Assembly: GCF_051014685.1 (NCBI RefSeq)
Contig: NW_027478852.1
Span: 124,001-188,000 of the forward strand
Source: Ptiloglossa arizonensis
Lineage: Eukaryota; Arthropoda; Insecta; Hymenoptera; Colletidae
Direction: 5' to 3'
DNA length: 64,000 nt
The notes beneath the pieces are model-generated. The model made no database searches, was not told the origin of the DNA, and saw only the letters and a program-made list of their open reading frames with translations. Below, piece by piece: positions 24,105 to 36,360 of this stretch; the first letter of the stretch is position 1, and each line of letters begins with the position of its first letter. Both the position numbers and the translations under genes were made by a program.

Positions 24105-26423
24105 GCACTTTTCCCCTAGGCCGTTCTAGTTATTCGTTTCGAGCATCAGAACTGCGAAAATTTTGAGTTTCTCAAGCGTTTCTTATCTCCAAACTGCCAT
24201 ATCTCGCGAACGGATTGATCAATCCGCAAAATTTCTGTTGCATCTGAAAGTAGAAACTCGCCCGATTACAACGGTAGGTGTAGTTTTCCCCTAGGCCGTT
24301 CTAGTTATTCGTTTCGAGCATCAGAACTGCGAAAATTTTGAGTTCCTCAAGCGTTTCTTACCTCCAAACTGCCATATCACGCGAGCGGATTGATCAATCC
24401 GCAAAATTTCTGTTGCATCTGAAAGTAGAAACTCGCCCGATTACAACGGTGGGTGTAGTTTTCCCCTAGGCGGTTCTAGTTATTTGTTTCGAGCATCAGC
24501 ACTGCGAAAATTTTGACTTTCTCAAGCGTTTCTTACGTCCAAACGGCCATATCTCGCGAACGGATTGACCAATCCGCATGATTTCTGTTGCATCTGAAAG
24601 TAGAAACCCGCCCGATTACAACGGTATGCGTACTTCTCCCCTAGGCCGTTCTAGTCATTCGTTTCGAGCAAAAGAACTGCGAAAATTTTGAGTTTCTAAA
24701 GCGTTTCTTATCTCCAAACTGCCATATCTCGCGAAGGGATTGATCAATCCTCAAAATTTCTGTTGCATCTGAAAGTAGAAACTCGCCCGATTACAACAGT
24801 ATGCGCACTTTTCCCCTAGGCCGTTCTAGTTATTCGTTTCGAGCATCAGAACTGCGAAAATTTTGAGTTTCTCAAGCGTTTCTTACATCCAAACGGCCAT
24901 ATCTCGCGAAGGGATTGATCAATCCGCAAAATTTCTGTTGCTTCTGAAAGTAGAAACTCGCCCGATTACAACGGTATGCGCACTTTTCCCCTAGGCCGTT
25001 CTAGATATTCGTTTCGAGCATCAGAACTGCGAAAATTTTGAGTTTCTCAAGCGTTTCTTACATCCAAACGGCTATATCTCGCGAACGGATTGACCAATCC
25101 GCATAATTTCTGTTGCATCTGAAAGTAGAAACTCGCCCGATTGCAACGGTTAGTGTAGTTTTCCCCTAGGCCGTTCTAGTCATTCGTTTCGAGCTTCAGA
25201 ACTGCGAAAATTTTGAGTTTCTCAAGCGTTTCTTACCTCCAAACTGCCATATCTCGCGAACGGATTGACCAATCCGCAAAATTTCTGTTGCTTCTGGAAG
25301 TAGAAACTCGCCCGATTACAACGGTATGCGCACTTTTCCCCTGGGCCGTACTAGTTATTCGTTTCGAGCATCGGAACTGCGAAAATTTTGAGTTTCTAAA
25401 GCGTTTCTTATCTCCAAACTGCCATATCTCGCGAACGGATTGTTCAATCCGCAAAATTTCTGTTGCTTCTGAAAGTAGAAACTCGCCCGAATACAACGGT
25501 ATGCGCACTTTTCCCCTAGGCCGTTCTAGTTATTCGTTTCGAGCATCAGAACTGCGAAAATTTTGAGTTTCTCAAGCGTTTCTTACTTCCAAACGGCTAT
25601 ATCTCGCGAACGGATTGACCAATCCGCATAATTTCTGTTGCATCTGAAAGTAGAAACTCGTCCGATTGCAACGGTATGTGTAGTTTTCCCCTAGGCCGTC
25701 CTGGTCATTCGTTTCGAGCATCAGAACTGCGAAAATTTTGAGTTTCTCAAGCGTTTCTTACCTCCAAACTGCCACATCTCGCGAACGGATTGACCAATCC
25801 GCAAAATTACTGTTGCATCTGAAAGTAGAAACTCGCCCGATTACAACGGTATGTGTAGTTTTCCCCTAGGCCGTTCCAGTTATTCGTTTCGAGCATCAGA
25901 ACTGCGAAAATTTTGAGTTTCTCAAGCGTTTCTTACCTCCAAACTGCCATATCTCGCTAACGGATTGACCAATCCGCAAAATTTCTGTTGCATTTGAAAG
26001 TAGAAACTCGCCCGATTACAACGGTATGCGCACTTTTCCCCTGGGCCGTTCTAGTTATTCGTTTCGAGCATCGGAACTGCGAAAATTTTGAGTTTCTAAA
26101 GCGTTTCTTATCTCCAAACTGCCATATCTCGCGAACGGATTGATCAATCCGCAAAATTTCTGTTGCATCTGAAAGTAGAAACTCGCCCGATTACAACGGT
26201 AGGTGTAGTTTTCCCCTAGGCCGTTCTAGTTATTCGTTTCGCGCATCAGAACAGCGAAAATTTTGAGTTCCTCAAGCGTTTCTTACCTCCAAACTGCCAT
26301 ATCTAGCGAACGGATTGACCAATCCGCAAAATTTCTGTTGCATCTGAAAGTAGAAACTCGCCCGATGACAACGGTGTGTGTAGTTTTCCCCTAGGCCGTT
26401 CTAGTTATTTGTTTCGAGCATCA

Positions 26424-29400
26424 GCACTGCGAAAATTTTGAGTTTCTCAAGCGTTTCTTACATCCAAACGGCCATATCTCGCGAACGGATTGACCAATCC
26501 GCATGATTTCTGTTGCATCTGAAAGTAGAAACTCGCCCGATTACAACGGTATGCGTACTTCTCCCCTAGGCCGTTCTAGTCATTCGTTTCGAGCATCAGA
26601 ACTGCGAAAATTTTGAGTTTCTCAAGTGTTTCTTACCTCCAAACTGCCATATCTCGCGAACGGATTGACCAATCCGCAAAATTTCTGTTGCTTCTGAAAG
26701 TAGAAACTCGCCCGATTACAACGGTATGCGCACTTTTCCCCTAGGCCGTTCTAGTTATTCGTTTCGAGCATCAGAACTGCGAAAATTTTGAGTTTCTCAA
26801 GCGTTTCTTACATCCAAACGGCTATATCTCGCGAACGGATTGACCAATCCGCATAATTTCTGTTGCATCTGAAAGTAGAAACTCGCCCGATTGCAACGGT
26901 ATGTGTAGTTTTCCCCTAGGCCGTTCTAGTCATTCGTTTCGAGCATCAGAACTGCGAAAATTTTGAGTTTCTCAAGCGTTTCTTACGTCCAAACTGCCAC
27001 ATCTCGCGAACGGATCGACCAATCCGCAAAATTTCTGTTGCATTTGAAAGTAGAAACTCGCCCGATTACAACGGTATGCGCACTTTTCCCCTGGGCCGTT
27101 CTAGTTATTCGTTTCGAGCATCGGAACTGCGAAAATTTTGAGTTTCTAAAGCGTTTCTTATCTCCAAACTGCCATATCTCGCGAACGGATTGCTCAATCC
27201 GCAAAATTTCTGTTGCATCTGAAAGTAGAAACTCGCCCGATTACAAAGGTGGGAGTAGTTTTCCCCTAGGCCGTTCTAGTTATTCGTTTCGAGCATCAGA
27301 ACTGCGAAAATTTTGAGTTCCTCAAGCGTTTCTTACCTCCAAACTGCCATATCTCGCGAACGGATTGACCAATCCGCAAAACTTCTGTTGCATCTGAAAG
27401 TAGAAACTCGCCCGATTACAACGGTGGGTGTAGTTTTCCCCTGGGCCGTTCTAGTTATTCATTTCGAGCATCGGAACTGCGAAAATTTTGAGTTTCTAAA
27501 GCGTTTCTTATCTCCAAACTGCCATATCTCGCGAACGGATAGATCAATCCGCAAAATTTCTGTTGCATCTGAAAGTAGAAACTCGCCCGATTACAACGGT
27601 ATGTGTAGTTTTCCCCTAGGCCGTTCTAGTTATTCGTTTCGAGCATCAGAACTGCGAAAATTTTGAGTTTCTCAAGCGTTTCTTACCTCCAAACTGCCAC
27701 ATCTCGCGAACGGATTGATCAATCCGCAAAATTTCTGTTGCATCTGAAAGTAGAAACTCGCCCGATTACAACGGTAGGTGTAGTTTTCCCCTAGGCCGTT
27801 CTAGTTATTCGTTTCGAGCATCAGAACTGCGAAAATTTTGAGTTCCTCAAGCGTTTCTTACCTCCAAACTGCCATATCTCGCGAACGGATTGACCAATCC
27901 GCAAAATTTCCGTTGCATCTGAAAGTAGAAACTCGCCCGATTACAACGGTATGCGCACTTTTCCCCTGGGCCGTTCTAGTTATTCGTTTCGAGCATCGGA
28001 ACTGCGAAAATTTTGAGTTTCTCAAGTGTTTCTTACCTCCAAACTGCCATATCTCGCGAACGGATTGACCAATCCGCAAAATTTCTGTTGCATCTGAAAG
28101 TAGAAACTCGCCCGATTACAACGGTATGCGTACTTTTCCCCCAGGCCTTTCTAGTTATTCGTTTCGAGCATCAGAACTGCGAAAATTTTGAGTTTCTCAA
28201 GCGTTTCTTACCTCCAAACTGCCACATCTCGCGAACGGATTGACCAATCCGCAAAATTTCTGTTGCATTTGAAAGTAGAAACTCGCCCGATTACAACGGT
28301 ATGCGCACTTTTCCCCTGGGCCGTTCTAGTTATTCGTTTCGAGCATAAAACTGCGAAAATTTTGAGTTTCTAAAGCGTTTCTTATCTCCAAACTGCCATA
28401 TCTCGCGAAGGGATTGATCAATCCGCAAAATTTCTGCTGCATCTGAAAGTAGAAACTCGCCCGTTTACAACAGTATGCGCACTTTTCCCCTAGGCCGTTC
28501 TAGTTATTCGTTTCGAGCATCAGAACTGCAAAAATTTTGAGTTTCTCAAGCGTTTCTTACATCCAAACGGCCATATCTCGCGAACGGATTGACCAATCCG
28601 CATGATTTCTGTTGCATCTGAAAGTAGAAACTCGCCCGATTACAACGGTATGCGTACTTCTCCCCTAGGCCGTTCTAGTCATTCGTTTCGAGCATCAGAA
28701 CTGCGAAAATTTTGAGTTTCTCAAGCGTTTCTTACTTCCAAACTGCCACATCCCGCGAACGGATCGACCAATCCGCAAAATTTCTGTTGCATTTGAAAGT
28801 AGAAACTCGCCCGATTACAACGGTATGCGCACTTTCCCCTGGGCCGTTCTAGTTATTCGTTTCGAGCATCAGAACTGCGAAAATTTTGAGTTCCTCAAGC
28901 GTTTCTTACCTCCAAACTGCCATATCTCGCAAACGGATTGACCAATCCGCAAAATGTCTGTTGCATCTGAAAGTAGAAACTCGCCCGATTACAACGGTGG
29001 GTGTAGTTTTCCCCTAGGCCGTTCTAGTTATTTGTTTCGAGCATCAGCACTGCGAAAATTTTGAGTTTCTCAAGCGTTTCTTACATCCAAACGGCCATAT
29101 CTCGCGAACGGATTGACCAATCCGCAAAATTTCTGTTGCTTCTGAAAGTAGAAACTCGCCCGATTACAACGGTATGCGCACTTTTCCCCTAGGCCGTTCT
29201 AGTTATTCGTTTCGAGCATCAGAACTGCGATAATTTTGAGTTTCTCAAGCGTTTCTTACCTCCAAACTGCCACATCTCGCGAACGGATTGACCAATCCGC
29301 AAAATTACTGTTGCATCTGAAAGTAGAAACTCGCCCGATTACAACGGTATGTGTAGTTTTCCCCTAGGCCGTTCCAGTTATTCGTTTCGAGCATCAGAAC

Positions 29401-29841
29401 TGCGAAAATTTTGAGTTTCTCAAGCGTTTCTTACCTCCAAACTGCCATATCTCGCGAACGGATTGACCAATCCGCAAAATTTCTGTTGCATTTGAAAGTA
29501 GAAACTCGCCCGATTACAACGGTATGCGCACTTTTCCCCTGGGCCGTTCTAGTTATTCGTTTCGAGCATCGGAACTGCGAAAATTTTGAGTTTCTAAAGC
29601 GTTTCTTATCTCCAAACTGCCATATCTCGCGAACGGATTGATCAGTCCGCAAAATTTCTGTTGCATCTGAAAGTAGAAACTCGCCCGATTACAACGGTAG
29701 GTGTAGTTTTCCCCTAGGCCGTTCTAGTTATTCGTTTCGCGCATCAGAACAGCGAAAATTTTGAGTTCCTCAAGCGTTTCTTACCTCCAAACTGCCATAT
29801 CTCGCGAACGGATTGACCAATCCGCAAAATTTCTGTTGCAT
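26424..29841 (+). repeat. 3.4-kb block copied at 34120-38062 with a 3-monomer insertion
   Basis: Segment 26,424-27,442 recurs at 34,120-35,138 (spacing 7,696). Segment 27,434-29,841 recurs at 35,655-38,062 (spacing 8,221). The spacing rises by exactly 525 bp, so the later copy holds three extra monomers. In the 2.4-kb second part I saw a single substitution ('gagcatcgg' near 29,568, 'gagcctcgg' near 37,789). Confidence 0.85.
28698..28871 (+). repeat. Second 174-bp monomer type (T deletion), three copies
   Basis: The monomer reads 'gcgcactttcccctggg', one T fewer than the usual 'gcgcacttttcccc'. The same deletion recurs near 37,052 and 43,522. The spacings of 8,221 and 6,470 bp are exactly those of the large duplications covering this point, so the three copies trace to one event. 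Confidence 0.92.
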
Positions 29842-30110
29842 TTGAAAGTAGAAACTCGCCCGATTACAACGGTATGCGCACTTTTCCCCTGGGCCGTTCT
29901 AGTTATTCGTTTCGAGCATCGGAACTGCGAAAATTTTGAGTTTCTCAAGTGTTTCTTACCTCCAAACTGCCATATCTCGCGAACGGATTGACCAATCCGC
30001 AAAATTTCTGTTGCATCTGAAAGTAGAAACTCGCCCGATTACAACGGTATGCGTACTTTTCCCCCAGGCCTTTCTAGTTATTCGTTTCGATCATCAGAAC
30101 TGCGAAAATT

Positions 30111-33100
30111 TTGAGTTTCTCAAGCGTTTCTTACCTCCAAACTGCCACATCTCGCGAACGTATTGACCAATCCGCAAAATTTCTGTTGCATTTGAAAGTA
30201 GAAACTCGCCCGATTACAACGGTATGCGCACTTTTCCCCTGGGCCGTTCTAGTTATTCGTTTCGAGCATCGGAACTGCGAAAATTTTGAGTTTCTCAAGT
30301 GTTTCTTACCTCCAAACTGCCATATCTCGCGAACGGATTGACCAATCCGCAAAATTTCTGTTGCATCTGAAAGTAGAAACTCGCCCGATTACAACGGTAT
30401 GCGTACTTTTCCCCCAGGCCTTTCTAGTTATTCGTTTCGATCATCAGAACTGCGAAAATTTTGAGTTTCTCAAGCGTTTCTTACCTCCAAACTGCCACAT
30501 CTCGCGAACGGATTGACCAATCCGCAAAATTTCTGCTGCATCTGAAAGTAGAAACTCGCCCGTTTACAACAGTATGCGCACTTTTCCCCTAGGCCGTTCT
30601 AGTTATTCGTTTCGAGCATCAGAACTGCGAAAATTTTGAGTTTCTCAAGCGTTTCTTACATCCAAACGGCCATATCTCGCGAACGGATTGACCAATCCGC
30701 ATGATTTCTGTTGCATCTGAAGGTAGAAACTCGCCCGATTACAACGGTATGCGTACTTCTCCCCTAGGCCGTTCTAGTCATTCGTTTCGAGCATCAGAAC
30801 TGCGAAAATTTTGAGTTTCTCAAGCGTTTCTTACCTCCAAACTGCCATATCTCGCGAACGGATTGACCAATCCGCAAAATTTCTGTTGCATTTGAAAGTA
30901 GAAACTCGCCCGATTACAACGGTATGCGCACTTTTCCCCTGGGCCGTTCTAGTTATTCGTTTCGAGCATCAGCACTGCGAAAATTTTGAGTTTCTCAAGC
31001 GTTTCTTACATCCAAACGGCCATATCTCGCGAACAGATTGACCAATCCGCATGATTTCTGTTGCATCTGAAAGTAGAAACTCGCCCGATTACAACGGTAT
31101 GCGCACTTTTCCCCTGGGCCGTTCTAGTTATTCGTTTCGAGCATAAAACTGCGAAAATTTTGAGTTTCTAAAGCGTTTCTTATCTCCAAACTGCCATATC
31201 TCGCGAAGGGATTGATCAATCCGCAAAATTTCTGCTGCATCTGAAAGTAGAAACTCGCCCGTTTACAACAGTATGCGCACTTTTCCCGTAGGCCGTTCTA
31301 GTTATTCGTTTCGAGCATCAGAACTGCGAAAATTTTGAGTTTCTCAAGCGTTTCTTACATCCAAACGGCCATATCTCGCGAACGGATTGACCAATCCGCA
31401 TGATTTCTGTTGCATCTGAAAGTAGAAACTCGCCCGATTACAACGGTATGCGTACTTCTCCCCTAGGCCGTTCTAGTCATTCGTTTCGAGCATCAGAACT
31501 GCGAAAATTTTGAGTTTCTCAAGCGTTTCTTACCTCCAAACTGCCATATCTCGCGAACGGATTGACCAATCCGCAAAATTTCTGTTGCATTTGAAAGTAG
31601 AAACTCGCCCGATTACAACGGTAGGCGCACTTTTCCCCTGGGCCGTTCTGGTTATTCGTTTCGAGCATCAGAACTGCGAAAATTTTGAGTTTCTCAAGCG
31701 TTTCTTACTTCCAAACTGCCACATCCCGCGAACGGATCGACCAATCCGCAAAATTTCTGTTGCATTTGAAAGTAGAAACTCGCCCGATTACAACGGTATG
31801 CGCACTTTTCCCCTGGGCCGTTCTAGTTATTCGTTTCGAGCATCGGAACTGCGAAAATTTTGAGTTTCTAAAGCGTTTCTTACATCCAAACTGCCATATC
31901 TCGCGAACGGATTGCTCAATCCGCAAAATTTCTGTTGCATCTGAAAGTAGAAACTCGCCCGATTACAACGGTGGGAGTAGTTTTCCCCTAGTCCGTTCTA
32001 GTTATTCGTTTCGAGCATCAGAACTGCGAAAATTTTGAGTTCCTCAAGCGTTTCTTACCTCCAAACTGCCATATCTCGCGAACGGATTGACCAATCCGCA
32101 AAATTTCTGTTGCATCTGAAAGTAGAAACTCGCCCGATTACAACAGTGGGTGTAGTTTTCCCCTAGGCCGTTCTAGTTATTTGTTTCGAGCATCTGCACT
32201 GCGAAAATTTTGAGTTTCTCAAGCGTTTCTTACATCCAAACGGCTATATCTCGCGAACGGATTGACCAATCCGCATAATTTCTGTTGCATCTGAAAGTAG
32301 AAACTCGCCCGATTACAACGGTATGCGCACTTTTCCCCTGGGCCGTTCTAGTTATTCGTTTCGAGCATCGGAACTGCGAAAATTTTGAGTTTCTAAAGCG
32401 TTTCTTATCTCCAAACTGCCATATCTCGCGAACGGATTGACCAATCCGCAAAATTTCTGTTGCTTCTGAAAGTAGAAACTCGTCCGATTACAACGGTAGG
32501 TGTAGTTTTCCCCTAGCCCGTTCTGGTTATTCGTTTCGAGCATCAGAACTGCGAAAATTTTGAGTTTCTCAAGCGTTTCTTACCTCCAAACTGCCACATC
32601 TCGCGAACGGATTGACCAATCCGCAAAATTTCTGTTGCATTTGAAAGTAGAAACTCGCCCGATTACAACGGTATGCGTACTTTTCCCCCAGGCCGTTCTA
32701 GTTATTCGTTTCGAGCATCGGAACTGCGAAAATTTTGAGTTTCTCAAGTGTTTCTTACCTCCAAACTGCCATATCTCGCGAACGGATTGACCAATCCGCA
32801 AAATTTCTGTTGCATCTGAAAGTAGAAACTCGCCCGATTACAACGGTATGCGTACTTTTCCCCCAGGCCTTTCTAGTTATTCGTTTCGAGCATCAGAACT
32901 GCGAAAATTTTGAGTTTCTCAAGCGTTTCTTACCTCCAAACTGCCACATCTCGCGAACGGATTGACCAATCCGCAAAATTTCTGTTGCATTTGAAAGTAG
33001 AAACTCGCCCGATTACAACGGTATGCGCACTTTTCCCCTGGGCCGTTCTAGTTATTCGTTTCGAGCATAAAACTGCGAAAATTTTGAGTTTCTAAAGCGT

Positions 33101-33294
33101 TTCTTATCTCCAAACTGCCATATCTCGCGAAGGGATTGATCAATCCGCAAAATTTCTGCTGCATCTGAAAGTAGAAACTCGCCCGTTTACAACAGTATGC
33201 GCACTTTTCCCGTAGGCCGTTCTAGTTATTCGTTTCGAGCATCAGAACTGCGAAAATTTTGAGTTTCTCAAGCGTTTCTTACATCCAAACGGCC
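30111..33294 (+). repeat. 3.2-kb block copied at 38332-41689, one-monomer indel inside
   Basis: Segment 30,111 to about 30,518 matches 38,332-38,739 (spacing 8,221). From about 30,534 to 33,294 it matches 38,929-41,689 (spacing 8,395). The 174-bp difference is one monomer of the short class, present in the downstream copy only. The junction near 30,518-30,534 is a chimera joining 'gattgaccaatccg' of one class to 'ttctgctgcatctg' of the next. One substitution was seen elsewhere ('cctagcccg' near 32,513 versus 'cctaggccg'). Confidence 0.85.
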
Positions 33295-36200
33295 ATATCT
33301 CGCGAACGGATTGACCAATCCGCATGATTTCTGTTGCATCTGAAAGTAGAAACTCGCCCGATTACAACGGTATGCGTACTTCTCCCCTAGGCCGTTCTAG
33401 TCATTCGTTTCGAGCATCAGAACTGCGAAAATTTTGAGTTTCTCAAGCGTTTCTTACCTCCAAACTGCCATATCTCGCGAACGGATTGACCAATCCGCAA
33501 AATTTCTGTTGCATTTGAAAGTAGAAACTCGCCCGATTACAACGGTAGGCACACTTTTCCCCTGGGCCGTTCTGGTTATTCGTTTCGAGCATCAGAACTG
33601 CGAAAATTTTGAGTTTCTCAAGCGTTTCTTACTTCCAAACTGCCACATCCTGCGAACGGATCGACCAATCCGCAAAATTTCTGTTGCATTTGAAAGTAGA
33701 AACTCGCCCGATTACAACGGTATGCGCACTTTTCCCCTGGGCCGTTCTAGTTATTCGTTTCGAGCATCGGAACTGCGAAAATTTTGAGTTTCTAAAGCGT
33801 TTCTTACATCCAAACTGCCATATCTCGCGAACGGATTGCTCAATCCGCAAAATTTCTGTTGCATCTGAAAGTAGAAACTCGCCCGATTACAACGGTGGGA
33901 GTAGTTTTCCCCTAGTCCGTTCTAGTTATTCGTTTCGAGCATCAGAACTGCGAAAATTTTGAGTTCCTCAAGCGTTTCTTACCTCCAAACTGCCATATCT
34001 CGCGAACGGATTGACCAATCCGCAAAATTTCTGTTGCATCTGAAAGTAGAAACTCGCCCGATTACAACAGTGGGTGTAGTTTTCCCCTAGGCCGTTCTAG
34101 TTATTTGTTTCGAGCATCTGCACTGCGAAAATTTTGAGTTTCTCAAGCGTTTCTTACATCCAAACGGCCATATCTCGCGAACGGATTGACCAATCCGCAT
34201 GATTTCTGTTGCATCTGAAAGTAGAAACTCGCCCGATTACAACGGTATGCGTACTTCTCCCCTAGGCCGTTCTAGTCATTCGTTTCGAGCATCAGAACTG
34301 CGAAAATTTTGAGTTTCTCAAGTGTTTCTTACCTCCAAACTGCCATATCTCGCGAACGGATTGACCAATCCGCAAAATTTCTGTTGCTTCTGAAAGTAGA
34401 AACTCGCCCGATTACAACGGTATGCGCACTTTTCCCCTAGGCCGTTCTAGTTATTCGTTTCGAGCATCAGAACTGCGAAAATTTTGAGTTTCTCAAGCGT
34501 TTCTTACATCCAAACGGCTATATCTCGCGAACGGATTGACCAATCCGCATAATTTCTGTTGCATCTGAAAGTAGAAACTCGCCCGATTGCAACGGTATGT
34601 GTAGTTTTCCCCTAGGCCGTTCTAGTCATTCGTTTCGAGCATCAGAACTGCGAAAATTTTGAGTTTCTCAAGCGTTTCTTACGTCCAAACTGCCACATCT
34701 CGCGAACGGATCGACCAATCCGCAAAATTTCTGTTGCATTTGAAAGTAGAAACTCGCCCGATTACAACGGTATGCGCACTTTTCCCCTGGGCCGTTCTAG
34801 TTATTCGTTTCGAGCATCGGAACTGCGAAAATTTTGAGTTTCTAAAGCGTTTCTTATCTCCAAACTGCCATATCTCGCGAACGGATTGCTCAATCCGCAA
34901 AATTTCTGTTGCATCTGAAAGTAGAAACTCGCCCGATTACAAAGGTGGGAGTAGTTTTCCCCTAGGCCGTTCTAGTTATTCGTTTCGAGCATCAGAACTG
35001 CGAAAATTTTGAGTTCCTCAAGCGTTTCTTACCTCCAAACTGCCATATCTCGCGAACGGATTGACCAATCCGCAAAACTTCTGTTGCATCTGAAAGTAGA
35101 AACTCGCCCGATTACAACGGTGGGTGTAGTTTTCCCCTAGGCCGTTCTAGTTATTTGTTTCGAGCATCTGCACTGCGAAAATTTGGAGTTTCTCAAGCGT
35201 TTCTTACATCCAAACGGCCATATCTCGCGAACGGATTGACCAATCCGCATGATTTCTGTTGCATCTGAAAGTAGAAACTCGCCCGATTACAACGGTATGC
35301 GTACTTCTCCCCTAGGCCGTTCTAGTCATTCGTTTCGAGCATCAGAACTGCGAAAATTTTGAGTTTCTCAAGCGTTTCTTACCTCCAAACTGCCATATCT
35401 CGCGAACGGATTGACCAATCCGCAAAATTTCTGTGGCATCTGAAAGTAGAAACTCGCCCGATTGCAACGGTATGTGTAGTTTTCCCCTGGGCCGTTCTAG
35501 TCATTCGTTTCGAGCATCAGAACTGCGAAAATTTTGAGTTTCTCAAGCGTTTCTTACCTCCAAACTGCCATATCTCGCGAACGGATTGACCAATCCGCTA
35601 AATTTCTGTTGCATTTGAAAGTAGAAACTCGCCCGATTACAACGGTATGCGCACTTTTCCCCTGGGCCGTTCTAGTTATTCATTTCGAGCATCGGAACTG
35701 CGAAAATTTTGAGTTTCTAAAGCGTTTCTTATCTCCAAACTGCCATATCTCGCGAACGGATAGATCAATCCGCAAAATTTCTGTTGCATCTGAAAGTAGA
35801 AACTCGCCCGATTACAACGGTATGTGTAGTTTTCCCCTAGGCCGTTCTAGTTATTCGTTTCGAGCATCAGAACTGCGAAAATTTTGAGTTTCTCAAGCGT
35901 TTCTTACCTCCAAACTGCCACATCTCGCGAACGGATTGATCAATCCGCAAAATTTCTGTTGCATCTGAAAGTAGAAACTCGCCCGATTACAACGGTAGGT
36001 GTAGTTTTCCCCTAGGCCGTTCTAGTTATTCGTTTCGAGCATCAGAACTGCGAAAATTTTGAGTTCCTCAAGCGTTTCTTACCTCCAAACTGCCATATCT
36101 CGCGAACGGATTGACCAATCCGCAAAATTTCCGTTGCATCTGAAAGTAGAAACTCGCCCGATTACAACGGTATGCGCACTTTTCCCCTGGGCCGTTCTAG

Positions 36201-36360
36201 TTATTCGTTTCGAGCATCGGAACTGCGAAAATTTTGAGTTTCTCAAGTGTTTCTTACCTCCAAACTGCCATATCTCGCGAACGGATTGACCAATCCGCAA
36301 AATTTCTGTTGCATCTGAAAGTAGAAACTCGCCCGATTACAACGGTATGCGTACTTTTCC

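Noticed and set aside
29761..30460. Two-monomer (350 bp) local duplication
   Set aside because: A 'cccccaggcctttctagtt' plus 'tcgatcatcag' phrase recurs at a 350-bp spacing, but the flanks differ ('cgtattgacc' versus 'cggattgacc'). I could not fix its limits well enough to list it as a separate feature.
32352..32543. 63-codon minus-strand open frame recurring seven times
   Set aside because: It appears only where a 'cgtccg' monomer is followed by a 'ctggttattcg' variant. All copies lie within duplicated blocks, so recurrence reflects duplication, not selection.
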